A stretch of DNA of 9,568 nucleotides from an uncultured Lentisphaeria bacterium (GTDB lineage Bacteria; Verrucomicrobiota; Lentisphaeria; Victivallales; Victivallaceae), in the NCBI GenBank assembly GCA_949298665.1, contig CASFXO010000308.1:1-9568 (forward strand), in the 5' to 3' direction. Both the position numbers and the translations under genes were made by a program. Below are positions 1-7,000 of the stretch, piece by piece (the stretch's first letter is position 1; every line of letters starts with the position of its first letter). A model generated the notes under the pieces. That model was not told the DNA's origin. It did no database searches and worked only from the letters and a program-made list of their open reading frames with translations.

Positions 1-1826
1 TTGTGATTACCGTGGACGGCAAACCCCTGGAGGAAACGTCAGAACCGGATAAGGCGCAGGTTTACAAGCTGAACAAGTTTTTGCGCAGCAACGCCGGCAC
101 CTGCGTCAATCAGAAGCCGATCATTCAGCGGCTGCAGGTCATCAAGGCCGGCGACGTTATTGCCGACGGGGCCTCCACGCAGGGGGGGGAACTGGCGCTC
201 GGACGCAATGTGCTGGTGGCGTTCATGCCCTGGTGCGGTTATAACTTCGAAGACGCCATCGTGGTCAGCGAACGGCTGGTCAAGGAAGACGTCTATACCA
301 GCATCCATGTGGATGAATTTGAGATCACCAGCCGCGAAACCAAGCTGGGGCCGGAAGAAATTACCCGCGACATCCCCAACGTCAGTGAGGATGCGCTGCG
401 CAATCTGGATGCGCGCGGGGTTGTCTGCGAAGGCGCCGAGGTCAAGCCGGGCGACATTCTGGTCGGCAAGATCACGCCGAAGAGTGAAACCGAGCTGGCG
501 CCGGAAGAACGTCTGCTGCGGGCCATCTTCGGAGAAAAAGCCGCGGACGTCAAGGATTCGAGTCTGGTGGTTTCCAGCGGCAAGGGCGGTATCGTCATGG
601 ACATCCGCATCGAATACGCCAAGGATCCGAACCGGCAGAGCATGACCAAGACGGAAGCGCGCCGTCAGGCGAAGATGCTCAAGGACTCCTACCGGGAAAT
701 CTATAACGGCCTGGTGGACGATCTTTCCAGCCGTCTGGCCGATTTCATGCTGGGGATCAAGCTGCCGTATCCGATCTACGACACGTCCGACGGCAAAGAG
801 GCGGTGCTGCTAATCGGCCAGAATCGGAAGGTGACCAAGAGTTCGATTCAGAAGCTGGCGTCCCATTACAATTCCTGGGAAATGGAAGACTGCGAATTGA
901 AGACGCGGATTGCCGAGGTCATCGGTACCTTCATTCCCCAGTTCGAGGAAAACGAAACGGAGCGGGAACGCTCCATGCAGAACCTGGAGGAAGGGGAAGG
1001 ATTCGATCCCGGCGTCATCAAACGGGTCAAGGTCTATGTCGGCTGCAAACGCAAGCTGCAGGTCGGGGACAAAATGGCCGGCCGCCATGGGAACAAGGGG
1101 ATTGTGTCCAAGATCGTGCCGATTGAAGACATGCCCTTCCTGGAAGACGGGACGCCGGTGGATATCGTGCTCAATCCGCTGGGGGTGCCGAGCCGCATGA
1201 ACATCGGTCAGGTGTTGGAAACGCATCTGGGCTGGGCCGCGAAAATGCTGGGAATCAAGGTGGCCACGCCGGTGTTCGACGGGATTTCCGAAGAGCAGAT
1301 TGTCGACCTGATGAAGGAGGCCAACGAACGCTACGCCGAAAAGGAAGGCTGTAATTATCACTGGGGCTTCCGCCGCAATGAACAGGGCGAATATGAATAC
1401 GACGGCAAGACGGATCTGTATGACGGGCGTACCGGGGACCGCTTTGACCAGCGGGTGCTGGTCGGCCAGATTTACATGCTGAAGCTGGACCACCTGGTTG
1501 CCAACAAGATCCATGCCCGCGCGGTCGGTCCCTATTCTCTGGTTACCCAGCAGCCGCTCGGCGGGAAAGCCCAGCACGGCGGCCAGCGCTTCGGGGAAAT
1601 GGAAGTGTGGGCGCTCGAGGCCTACGGGGCGGCTTACAACCTGCAGGAAATGCTGACGGTCAAATCCGACGACGTGGCCGGACGGGCCCGGATCTATGAA
1701 TCGATCGTCAAGTGGCAGAACGTGCTGGAAGCCGGTCGTCCCGAGTCGTTCAACGTGCTGCTCAAGGAAATGCAGAGCCTCGGGCTGAATATCCGTACCG
1801 TCAAGAAATCTGCTGATAATCAATAA
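1..1826 (+). CDS. rpoB: RNA polymerase subunit beta, C-terminal part (5' end outside window)
   Basis: DNA-directed RNA polymerase beta subunit, which with beta' forms the catalytic cleft of the cytoplasmic core enzyme. The reading frame is open from the left edge (first whole codon at base 3), so about the last 607 residues are present; the rifampicin-binding region lies upstream. Visible blocks, numbered within the fragment, are the MPWCGYNFEDAIVVSER block (about 75-91), ITPKSETELAPEERLLRAIFGEKA (about 157-180), GDKMAGRHGNKG (about 355-366) with the two lysines (K357, K365) equivalent to the active-site lysines of the E. coli subunit, and the C-terminal LYDGRTG...QQPLGGKAQ.GGQRFGEMEVWALEA.GAA..LQEMLTVKSDD region that braces beta'. 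A divergent, charged, mostly helical stretch (about 206-335) sits where E. coli has its large beta insertion. About 22 extra residues near 445-467 precede LYDGRTG. The gene ends in TAA, 15 bases before rpoC, and is clearly co-transcribed with it. The family call is certain. Confidence 0.99.
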   Translation, partial: VITVDGKPLEETSEPDKAQVYKLNKFLRSNAGTCVNQKPIIQRLQVIKAGDVIADGASTQGGELALGRNVLVAFMPWCGYNFEDAIVVSERLVKEDVYTSIHVDEFEITSRETKLGPEEITRDIPNVSEDALRNLDARGVVCEGAEVKPGDILVGKITPKSETELAPEERLLRAIFGEKAADVKDSSLVVSSGKGGIVMDIRIEYAKDPNRQSMTKTEARRQAKMLKDSYREIYNGLVDDLSSRLADFMLGIKLPYPIYDTSDGKEAVLLIGQNRKVTKSSIQKLASHYNSWEMEDCELKTRIAEVIGTFIPQFEENETERERSMQNLEEGEGFDPGVIKRVKVYVGCKRKLQVGDKMAGRHGNKGIVSKIVPIEDMPFLEDGTPVDIVLNPLGVPSRMNIGQVLETHLGWAAKMLGIKVATPVFDGISEEQIVDLMKEANERYAEKEGCNYHWGFRRNEQGEYEYDGKTDLYDGRTGDRFDQRVLVGQIYMLKLDHLVANKIHARAVGPYSLVTQQPLGGKAQHGGQRFGEMEVWALEAYGAAYNLQEMLTVKSDDVAGRARIYESIVKWQNVLEAGRPESFNVLLKEMQSLGLNIRTVKKSADNQ

Positions 1827-1827
1827 C

Positions 1828-1832
1828 GGAGG
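1828..1832 (+). promoter_or_regulatory. Shine-Dalgarno sequence that fixes the TTG start of rpoC
   Basis: GGAGG lies two bases after the rpoB stop codon and 9 bases before the TTG at 1842. No ATG or GTG in the rpoC frame lies near this site: the ATG at 1858 is out of frame. The spacing and strength of this site therefore support TTG as the initiator. The tight packing is compatible with translational coupling from rpoB. Confidence 0.8.
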
Positions 1833-1841
1833 ATCGTTACC

Positions 1842-4800
1842 TTGGTTGACAATACTCATGCTTACCGGGAGTTGCTGGGCAAGACCGCGGCGACTTCGTT
1901 CGGCGCCGTTTCGATCAATGTGGCGTCGCCGGAAGTGATCCGTTCGTGGTCGCACGGCGAAGTCAAGAATCCCGAAACGATCAATTACCGCAGTTTCAAG
2001 CCGGAAAAGGGCGGGTTGTTCTGCGAACGGATTTTCGGTCCTACCCGTGACTGGGAGTGCAATTGCGGCAAATACAAACGGGTCAAGCACAAGGGCATCG
2101 TCTGCGATCGCTGCGGCGTCGAAGTGACCCAGTCCAAGGTGCGGCGTGAACGCATGGGCCATATCGAACTGGCGGTGCCGGTGTCGCACATCTGGTTTTT
2201 CAAGTGCATGCCGAGCCGCATCGGTCTCATGCTGGACATGACCGCCAAATCCCTGGAAAAGGTCATTTATTATGAAGAATATGTGGTGACCGATCCGGGG
2301 GATACCCCGTTGCAGCTGGGGCAGGTGATGAACGATATCGACTATCGTCAGGCGCGCGATGCCTACGGGGACGCCTTTTCCGCCGACATGGGCGGTCCGG
2401 CGCTCAAGGCGCTGCTGGAGCTGATCGACCTGCCGACCCTCAAGGCGGAGCTGGAAGTCAGTCTCGAAGGCACGAAAAACAAGGCCATCCGGAAAAAACT
2501 GGCCAAACGGCTGCGGCTGGTGGAAGGGTTCATCAACAGCAATTCCCGGCCGGAATGGATGCTGCTTTCGGTATTGCCGGTGATTCCGCCGGATCTGCGG
2601 CCGCTGGTGCCGCTGGAAGGCGGCCGGTTCGCCACGTCCGACCTGAATGACCTCTACCGCCGGGTGATCAACCGCAACAACCGGTTGAAGAATCTGCTGC
2701 ACCTGCGGACGCCGGAGGTGATCATCCGTAATGAAAAGCGCATGCTGCAGGAAGCGGTGGATGCGCTGATGGACAATGGGCGCCACGGTCGGGCCGTGAC
2801 CGGGGCCGGGAACCGCGCGCTGAAATCCCTGAGCGACATGCTCAAAGGGAAACAGGGCCGGTTCCGTCAGAATCTGCTCGGGAAACGGGTGGACTATTCC
2901 GGTCGTTCGGTGATCGTAGTCGGACCGGAATTGAAGATCTGGCAGTGTGGTCTGCCGAAGAAGATGGCGTTGATTCTGTTTGAACCGTTCATTATCCGGC
3001 ATCTGAAGGGACGGAATTACGCTCACACCGTGCGCGGCGCCAAGAAAATGATTGAACGCGGAGAACCGGTGGTCTGGGATATCCTCGAAGAGGTGACCAA
3101 GGGGCATCCGATCATGCTGAACCGTGCGCCGACGCTGCACCGGCTCAGTATTCAGGCGTTCGACCCGGTGCTGATCGAAGGTTCGGCGCTGCGGGTGCAT
3201 CCGCTGGTCTGTACCGCGTACAACGCCGACTTCGACGGCGACCAGATGGCGGTCCACGTGCCGTTGTCCAACGAGGCGCAGATGGAAACCAAGTTGTTGA
3301 TGTTGTCGCCGAACAACATCTTCTCGCCCGCCAACGGCAAACCGATCGTTTCGCCGACCCAGGACATCACCCTGGGGGCTTATTATCTGACGTATGAGCC
3401 GCGCAACAAGGAAAAGGCGAAACTGTACAAGGACTATTTCGAAGTTCTGTACGCCTTCAGCTGCGGGTATTTGAAGATTCACGACGCGGTGCGGATTCCC
3501 AACCCCGACCGCGGGCAGGACACGGTTTACGGGGAAAAGGATGCGAAATACATTCTGACTTCTCCCGGACGGTGCATTTTCAACGAAATCTGGGACAAAC
3601 GCCTCGGGTTCTTCAACCGCATTGCCAAGAAAAAGGAACTGGGGGCCCTGATCAGCGCCTCCTACAAGGTGGCGGGCCACGAGGCGACGATCAAATTGCT
3701 GGACGACCTCAAGGCGCTGGGCTATAAACATGCGACGTTGGCGGGGCTTTCCATTTCGATCGCCGACCTGCACGTGCCGGAGAAGAAGGACGAACTCATT
3801 GCGGTGGCCCGCGGTGAGATCGCCAAGGTGGTGGACCAGTACAACAGCGGGATTCTGACCGAAGGCGAACGTCATAACAAGGTGATCGACATCTGGACCC
3901 AGACCGCCAACGAGGTGTCCAAGGAACTGATCGACCGCCTGGAAACGGCATCACGGAAGGGCGATATCAATCCGGTGTACGCCATGCTGGATTCCGGGGC
4001 CCGCGGCAGCAAGGAACAGATCAAGCAGCTGGCCGGGATGCGGGGATTGATGGCGAAACCGTCCGGCGACATCATCGAACGGCCGATCATCTCCAACTTC
4101 CGTGAAGGGTTGACCGTGCTGGAATACTTCATCAGTACGCACGGCGCGCGCAAGGGGTTGGCGGACACGGCGTTGAAGACCGCTGACTCGGGTTACATGA
4201 CGCGCCGTCTGGTGGACGTGGCCCAGGACGTCATCTGCCGCGAAGAAGATTGCGGGACCCGCAACGGGATCTGGGTCAGTCCGATCGTCGAAGGTGATGA
4301 AACGATTCTGCCGGTCCGTGACCGCATCATCGGTCGTTTCAGTGCACAGGACATCCGGGACCCGGCATTCGGCGACGGTCGACTGATCATCGCTGCGGGT
4401 GAAGAATTCACCCCGGTGATCGCGGATCTGCTGGAAAAACGCGGGATTCAGAAGATTCTGATCCGTTCGACGCTCACCTGCCGGACCAACCACGGCGTCT
4501 GCGTCAAGTGTTACGGGCGGAATCTGGCCAGCGACCGCGTGGCCAAGATCGGCGACGCGCTCGGGATCATCGCGGCCCAGTCCATCGGGGAACCGGGGAC
4601 GCAGCTGACCATGCGTACCTTCCACATCGGGGGGACCGCGTCCAGCGCTTACAAGCAGCCGGTGATCACGGTCCGCAACAGCGGGAAGATCAAGTACTTC
4701 AACGTGCGTACCGTCAAGAACCAGAAGGGGCAGACGGTGGTGGCCAACAAGAACGGTTACGTGATCGTTTATGATGACGCCGCCGCGAAGGCCGCGGAAA

Positions 4801-6233
4801 AGTCGGCCCGCGAACGCGCCCGTTTTGAAGCGGAAGCGATCGGCGCGACCTTCAACAAGGATTACGACTACTGGTCGGACGCGCTGCGGGAGGCGGAGCT
4901 GGACCGTTACGAACTGGAAGCCGGCGCGGTGCTGGAATGTGCCGACGGTTCGACGGTGCAGCCCAACCAGCAGATCGTGCACTGGGACCCCTACCACGTG
5001 CCGATCATTATTGAAGAAGACGGGATTGTCGAACTGCACGACCTGGTGGAAGGCGTGACGCTGAGCCGTCAGAAACGCGGCGGTACCGAGGAAATCACGG
5101 TGATGGAGCACCGCGACGACCTGCATCCGCAGATTGTGATCAAGACGGCGGACGGAGAATTTCTGGCGAACTACCCGTTGCCGGCGGGGGCGTTTCTGAT
5201 GACCAAGCCCGGCGCCAAGGTCAAACCGGGGATGGTGGTGGCGCGGGTGCCGCGTTCCAGTGCCAAGAACAAGGACATCACTGGCGGTTTGCCGCGTATT
5301 GCCGAACTGTTTGAGGCGCGGATTCCGAAAGACGTGGCGGAGATTGCCCGGATCGACGGGGTGGTGGAAGTGGACAAGATTTCCCGCGGCCGCCGCCAGC
5401 TGGTGATCCGCGATCCGGAATCGAATCAGGTTGAGGAACACAACAACATTCCGGCGAACAAGCACCTGACGGTCGGCAAGGGCGATTTCGTGCGCAAGGG
5501 ACAGAAACTGACGGAAGGGTCCGTGGTGCCTCATGCGCTGCTGGAAGTCTGCGGGGCGCAGGAACTGCAGCGTTACCTGGTGGATGAGATTCAGCTGGTT
5601 TATCGTGCCCAGGGGGTGGAAATCAACGATAAACACATTGAAATCATCATCCGGCAGATGATGCAGAAGGTGCGGATCACGGATGCCGGCGGCAGCGATT
5701 ATCTGCCGGGCGAGCAGCTGGATCATGCGGAATTCGAACAGATGAACCGGGAACTGCGGGAACACGGTGAACGACCGGCGACGGCGGAGCCGATTCTGCT
5801 GGGGATCACCAAGGCTTCGCTGGAAACGGAAAGCTTCATTTCCGCGGCGTCGTTCCAGGACACGACCCGGATTCTGACGGAGGCCGCGACGCTGGGCAAG
5901 GTGGATAACCTGAACGGCTTCAAGGAAAACGTCATTACCGGTCATCTGATTCCGGCCGGTACCGGTACCGAGTTGATGCAGTCCATCCGGCTGAAATGCC
6001 TGGGGACCGAAATCGAACCGGAATTGCCGGAAGTGGAGCCTGACACTCATTTTTCGTCGGACGCCGGTGATGATGAACGGGAAATCACCATCGACTGGGG
6101 CGACGATGACGATGCCGACGATGCTTTGAACGGCACCGGCAGCGAGGACGGGTTCCCGGAAGAGGAATACATCGCGGAACTGGATGATACGTTTTCGGAA
6201 GAAACGGAAGATTCCGATAACAACAAGGATTGA
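1842..6233 (+). CDS. rpoC: RNA polymerase subunit beta'
   Basis: Catalytic beta' subunit of RNA polymerase, 1463 residues against about 1407 in E. coli. In order: zinc ribbon with C73, C75, C88 and C91; clamp helices about 265-310; active-site loop NADFDGDQM at 461-469, whose D463, D465 and D467 hold the catalytic magnesium; bridge helix about 765-800 (HGARKGLADTALKTADSGYMTRRLVD); second zinc site C804, C880, C887 and C890; trigger-loop helix with M924 and H928; the large SI3 insertion from about 935 to 1140; then KDITGGLPRIAELFEAR and the conserved C-terminal part ending near GITKASLETESFISAASFQ and LIPAGTG. Two things depart from the usual protein: about 40 extra charged residues inside SI3 (980-1021) and an acidic tail (1390-1463, 32 Asp/Glu of 74). 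The start is TTG, chosen from the GGAGG 9 bases upstream and the normal N-terminus. It follows rpoB by 15 bases in the same operon. Every catalytic residue I looked for is present. Confidence 0.99.
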   Translation: MVDNTHAYRELLGKTAATSFGAVSINVASPEVIRSWSHGEVKNPETINYRSFKPEKGGLFCERIFGPTRDWECNCGKYKRVKHKGIVCDRCGVEVTQSKVRRERMGHIELAVPVSHIWFFKCMPSRIGLMLDMTAKSLEKVIYYEEYVVTDPGDTPLQLGQVMNDIDYRQARDAYGDAFSADMGGPALKALLELIDLPTLKAELEVSLEGTKNKAIRKKLAKRLRLVEGFINSNSRPEWMLLSVLPVIPPDLRPLVPLEGGRFATSDLNDLYRRVINRNNRLKNLLHLRTPEVIIRNEKRMLQEAVDALMDNGRHGRAVTGAGNRALKSLSDMLKGKQGRFRQNLLGKRVDYSGRSVIVVGPELKIWQCGLPKKMALILFEPFIIRHLKGRNYAHTVRGAKKMIERGEPVVWDILEEVTKGHPIMLNRAPTLHRLSIQAFDPVLIEGSALRVHPLVCTAYNADFDGDQMAVHVPLSNEAQMETKLLMLSPNNIFSPANGKPIVSPTQDITLGAYYLTYEPRNKEKAKLYKDYFEVLYAFSCGYLKIHDAVRIPNPDRGQDTVYGEKDAKYILTSPGRCIFNEIWDKRLGFFNRIAKKKELGALISASYKVAGHEATIKLLDDLKALGYKHATLAGLSISIADLHVPEKKDELIAVARGEIAKVVDQYNSGILTEGERHNKVIDIWTQTANEVSKELIDRLETASRKGDINPVYAMLDSGARGSKEQIKQLAGMRGLMAKPSGDIIERPIISNFREGLTVLEYFISTHGARKGLADTALKTADSGYMTRRLVDVAQDVICREEDCGTRNGIWVSPIVEGDETILPVRDRIIGRFSAQDIRDPAFGDGRLIIAAGEEFTPVIADLLEKRGIQKILIRSTLTCRTNHGVCVKCYGRNLASDRVAKIGDALGIIAAQSIGEPGTQLTMRTFHIGGTASSAYKQPVITVRNSGKIKYFNVRTVKNQKGQTVVANKNGYVIVYDDAAAKAAEKSARERARFEAEAIGATFNKDYDYWSDALREAELDRYELEAGAVLECADGSTVQPNQQIVHWDPYHVPIIIEEDGIVELHDLVEGVTLSRQKRGGTEEITVMEHRDDLHPQIVIKTADGEFLANYPLPAGAFLMTKPGAKVKPGMVVARVPRSSAKNKDITGGLPRIAELFEARIPKDVAEIARIDGVVEVDKISRGRRQLVIRDPESNQVEEHNNIPANKHLTVGKGDFVRKGQKLTEGSVVPHALLEVCGAQELQRYLVDEIQLVYRAQGVEINDKHIEIIIRQMMQKVRITDAGGSDYLPGEQLDHAEFEQMNRELREHGERPATAEPILLGITKASLETESFISAASFQDTTRILTEAATLGKVDNLNGFKENVITGHLIPAGTGTELMQSIRLKCLGTEIEPELPEVEPDTHFSSDAGDDEREITIDWGDDDDADDALNGTGSEDGFPEEEYIAELDDTFSEETEDSDNNKD

Positions 6234-6241
6234 AGTCTGAT

Positions 6242-6265
6242 GCCCGGCGGATGCCGCCGCCGGGC
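6242..6265 (+). terminator. GC-rich hairpin just after rpoC, possible terminator without U-tract
   Basis: A perfect 9-bp stem, GCCCGGCGG (6242-6250) with CCGCCGGGC (6257-6265), encloses the 6-base loop ATGCCG. It begins 8 bases after the rpoC stop codon. The bases after it are G-rich (GGCCGGGAGG) with no run of T, so it is not a canonical intrinsic terminator. It could instead protect a 3' end, cause pausing or assist factor-dependent termination. The stem is directly visible; the function is inferred. Confidence 0.45.
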
Positions 6266-6302
6266 GGCCGGGAGGCACGGGAGGTGCACCCGACCGCATA
6301 GA

Positions 6303-6357
6303 ATCCGGAATTTGCGGCAGGCGGATCGTCACGGAGCGGTTCGGGAAAATTCCGGAT
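6303..6357 (+). repeat. 11-bp inverted repeat with 33-base spacer
   Basis: ATCCGGAATTT (6303-6313) is the exact reverse complement of AAATTCCGGAT (6347-6357). Each arm contains the 6-bp palindrome TCCGGA (6304-6309 and 6351-6356). It could form a long-loop RNA stem at the 3' end of the rpoBC transcript, or represent two spaced protein-binding sites upstream of rpsL. The repeat is exact; no function is established. Confidence 0.5.
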
Positions 6358-6410
6358 GCCGAGAATCATGCACCCGTCGCGACCGGGAGAGGAAACGCGG
6401 CGGGTGGATC

Positions 6411-6455
6411 TTGTTTTTTTGCGGATTTTTTCGGGGAAAATTTGCAAAAAAACAA
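6411..6455 (+). repeat. Long A/T-rich hairpin (12-bp perfect inverted repeat, extended to 21 pairs with wobbles)
   Basis: TTGTTTTTTTGC (6411-6422) is the exact reverse complement of GCAAAAAAACAA (6444-6455). The 21 bases between them also fold: two G-U pairs, five A-U pairs and two more U-G pairs close on the three-base loop CGG (6432-6434), giving an unbroken 21-pair RNA stem. It is almost symmetrical, so either strand would produce it. No clear U-tract follows on the + strand (TTTCGGCG). Possible roles are transcript end, processing site or DNA-level regulatory site, because its right arm overlaps a candidate -35 box. Confidence 0.6.
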
Positions 6456-6470
6456 TTTCGGCGTTATGTT
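6442..6470 (+). promoter_or_regulatory. Candidate sigma70-type promoter for rpsL-rpsG-fusA
   Basis: TTGCAA (6442-6447) and TATGTT (6465-6470) are separated by exactly 17 bases; each matches four of six consensus positions. Transcription would start near 6477, leaving a leader of about 70 bases. The -35 element lies in the right arm of the A/T-rich hairpin. Single short matches in A/T-rich DNA are common, so this is only the best-spaced candidate. Confidence 0.35.
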
Positions 6471-6485
6471 ATCAGTCTTTAATAT

Positions 6486-6512
6486 TTGGATCGAAGTAGC
6501 TTTATATATAAA
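6486..6512 (+). promoter_or_regulatory. Alternative promoter candidate closer to rpsL
   Basis: TATAAA (6507-6512, five of six consensus positions) within TTTATATATAAAA is preceded by TTGGAT (6486-6491), but the spacing is only 15 bases, shorter than usual. If used, the leader would be about 30 bases. It is weaker than the candidate at 6442-6470 by spacing and stronger by its -10 element. Confidence 0.2.
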
Positions 6513-6520
6513 ACCGTAAG

Positions 6521-6536
6521 AAAACAGCAAAACAGC
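6521..6536 (+). repeat. Tandem 8-bp repeat in the rpsL leader
   Basis: AAAACAGC occurs twice back to back, directly followed by the rpsL ribosome-binding site AGGA (6537-6540). The A-rich, unstructured stretch may simply help ribosome access. The repeat is exact but short. Confidence 0.5.
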
Positions 6537-6547
6537 AGGACATTTTT

Positions 6548-6955
6548 ATGCCGACAATCAATCAGCTGGTGCGTTTCGGACGCGAAACCAAAGTCAAGAA
6601 GAGCAAATCCAGAGCTCTGAGTGCCTGCCCGCAGCGTCGCGGGGTCTGTATGCAGGTTACCACCCGTACTCCGAAAAAGCCGAACTCCGCGTTGCGCAAG
6701 ATTGCCCGTGTGCGTTTGTCCAACGGCCAGGAAGTGACGGCCTATATCGGCGGCGAAGGGCACAATCTGCAGGAGCACTCGGTGGTGCTGGTCAAGGGCG
6801 GTCGTGTCCGTGACCTGCCGGGGGTGCGTTATCACATCGTTCGCGGCGCGCTGGACAGTCTCGGCGTGGACAAGCGTCGTCAGGGACGTTCGAAGTATGG
6901 CGCCAAGACGCCGAAGGCGGATGCCGCCGCAGCCGGAAAGAAGGGTAAGAAGTAA
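6548..6955 (+). CDS. rpsL: 30S ribosomal protein S12
   Basis: S12 of the small ribosomal subunit, which sits at the decoding centre and affects accuracy and streptomycin response. It has 135 residues against 124 in E. coli; most of the excess is an Ala/Lys C-terminal tail (about 124-135). Diagnostic segments are NQLVR (5-9), CPQRRGVC (27-34), TPKKPNSALRK (41-51), NGQEVTAYIGGEGHNLQEHSV (59-79) and GGRVRDLPGVRYH (84-96). Numbering matches E. coli with the initiator Met counted. K43 is the streptomycin-sensitive type, D89 (the usual methylthiolation site) is kept, but position 88 is Arg (codon CGT at 6809-6811) where most bacteria have Lys. The start is ATG with AGGA 7 bases upstream. It is the first gene of the str operon, 45 bases before rpsG. 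Confidence 0.99.
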   Translation: MPTINQLVRFGRETKVKKSKSRALSACPQRRGVCMQVTTRTPKKPNSALRKIARVRLSNGQEVTAYIGGEGHNLQEHSVVLVKGGRVRDLPGVRYHIVRGALDSLGVDKRRQGRSKYGAKTPKADAAAAGKKGKK

Positions 6956-7000
6956 TTCCCGCAAATCAATCTCGTACTCAAGAGTAAGGATATATCGTAC

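Larger units (their letters stand above)
6234..6547 (+). other. Non-coding spacer between rpoBC and the str operon
   Basis: This 314-base gap is the only long non-coding stretch. Its first two thirds are GC-rich and its last third (from about 6411) is strikingly A/T-rich. It contains, in order, a 9-bp GC hairpin right after rpoC, an 11-bp inverted repeat around TCCGGA motifs, a long A/T-rich hairpin, promoter-like hexamers and an 8-bp tandem repeat before the rpsL ribosome-binding site. It is the natural place for the end of the rpoBC transcript and the start of the str transcript. I see no tRNA, no other RNA gene and no convincing small protein gene here. Confidence 0.7.

Noticed and set aside
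810..3875. A 1021-codon open frame on the minus strand across the rpoB-rpoC junction
   Set aside because: It lies opposite two essential, clearly real genes, its translation is a low-complexity His/Arg/Pro/Gln/Phe-rich mix with no family motif, and such frames are expected opposite GC-biased codons.
6283..6290. Short palindromes GGTGCACC (6283-6290) and GTCGCGAC (6376-6383), and a repeated TGCACCCG
   Set aside because: They are 8 bases or so in GC-rich DNA and are expected by chance.
3951..6332. A 793-codon open frame on the minus strand opposite rpoC
   Set aside because: Same antisense codon-bias artefact: no recognisable domain, and complete overlap with conserved rpoC catalytic regions.
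6240..6482. An 80-codon + strand frame in the rpoC-rpsL spacer
   Set aside because: The product is Arg-rich and irregular, lacks a convincing ribosome-binding site, and runs through the inverted repeats, so it reads as translated non-coding DNA.
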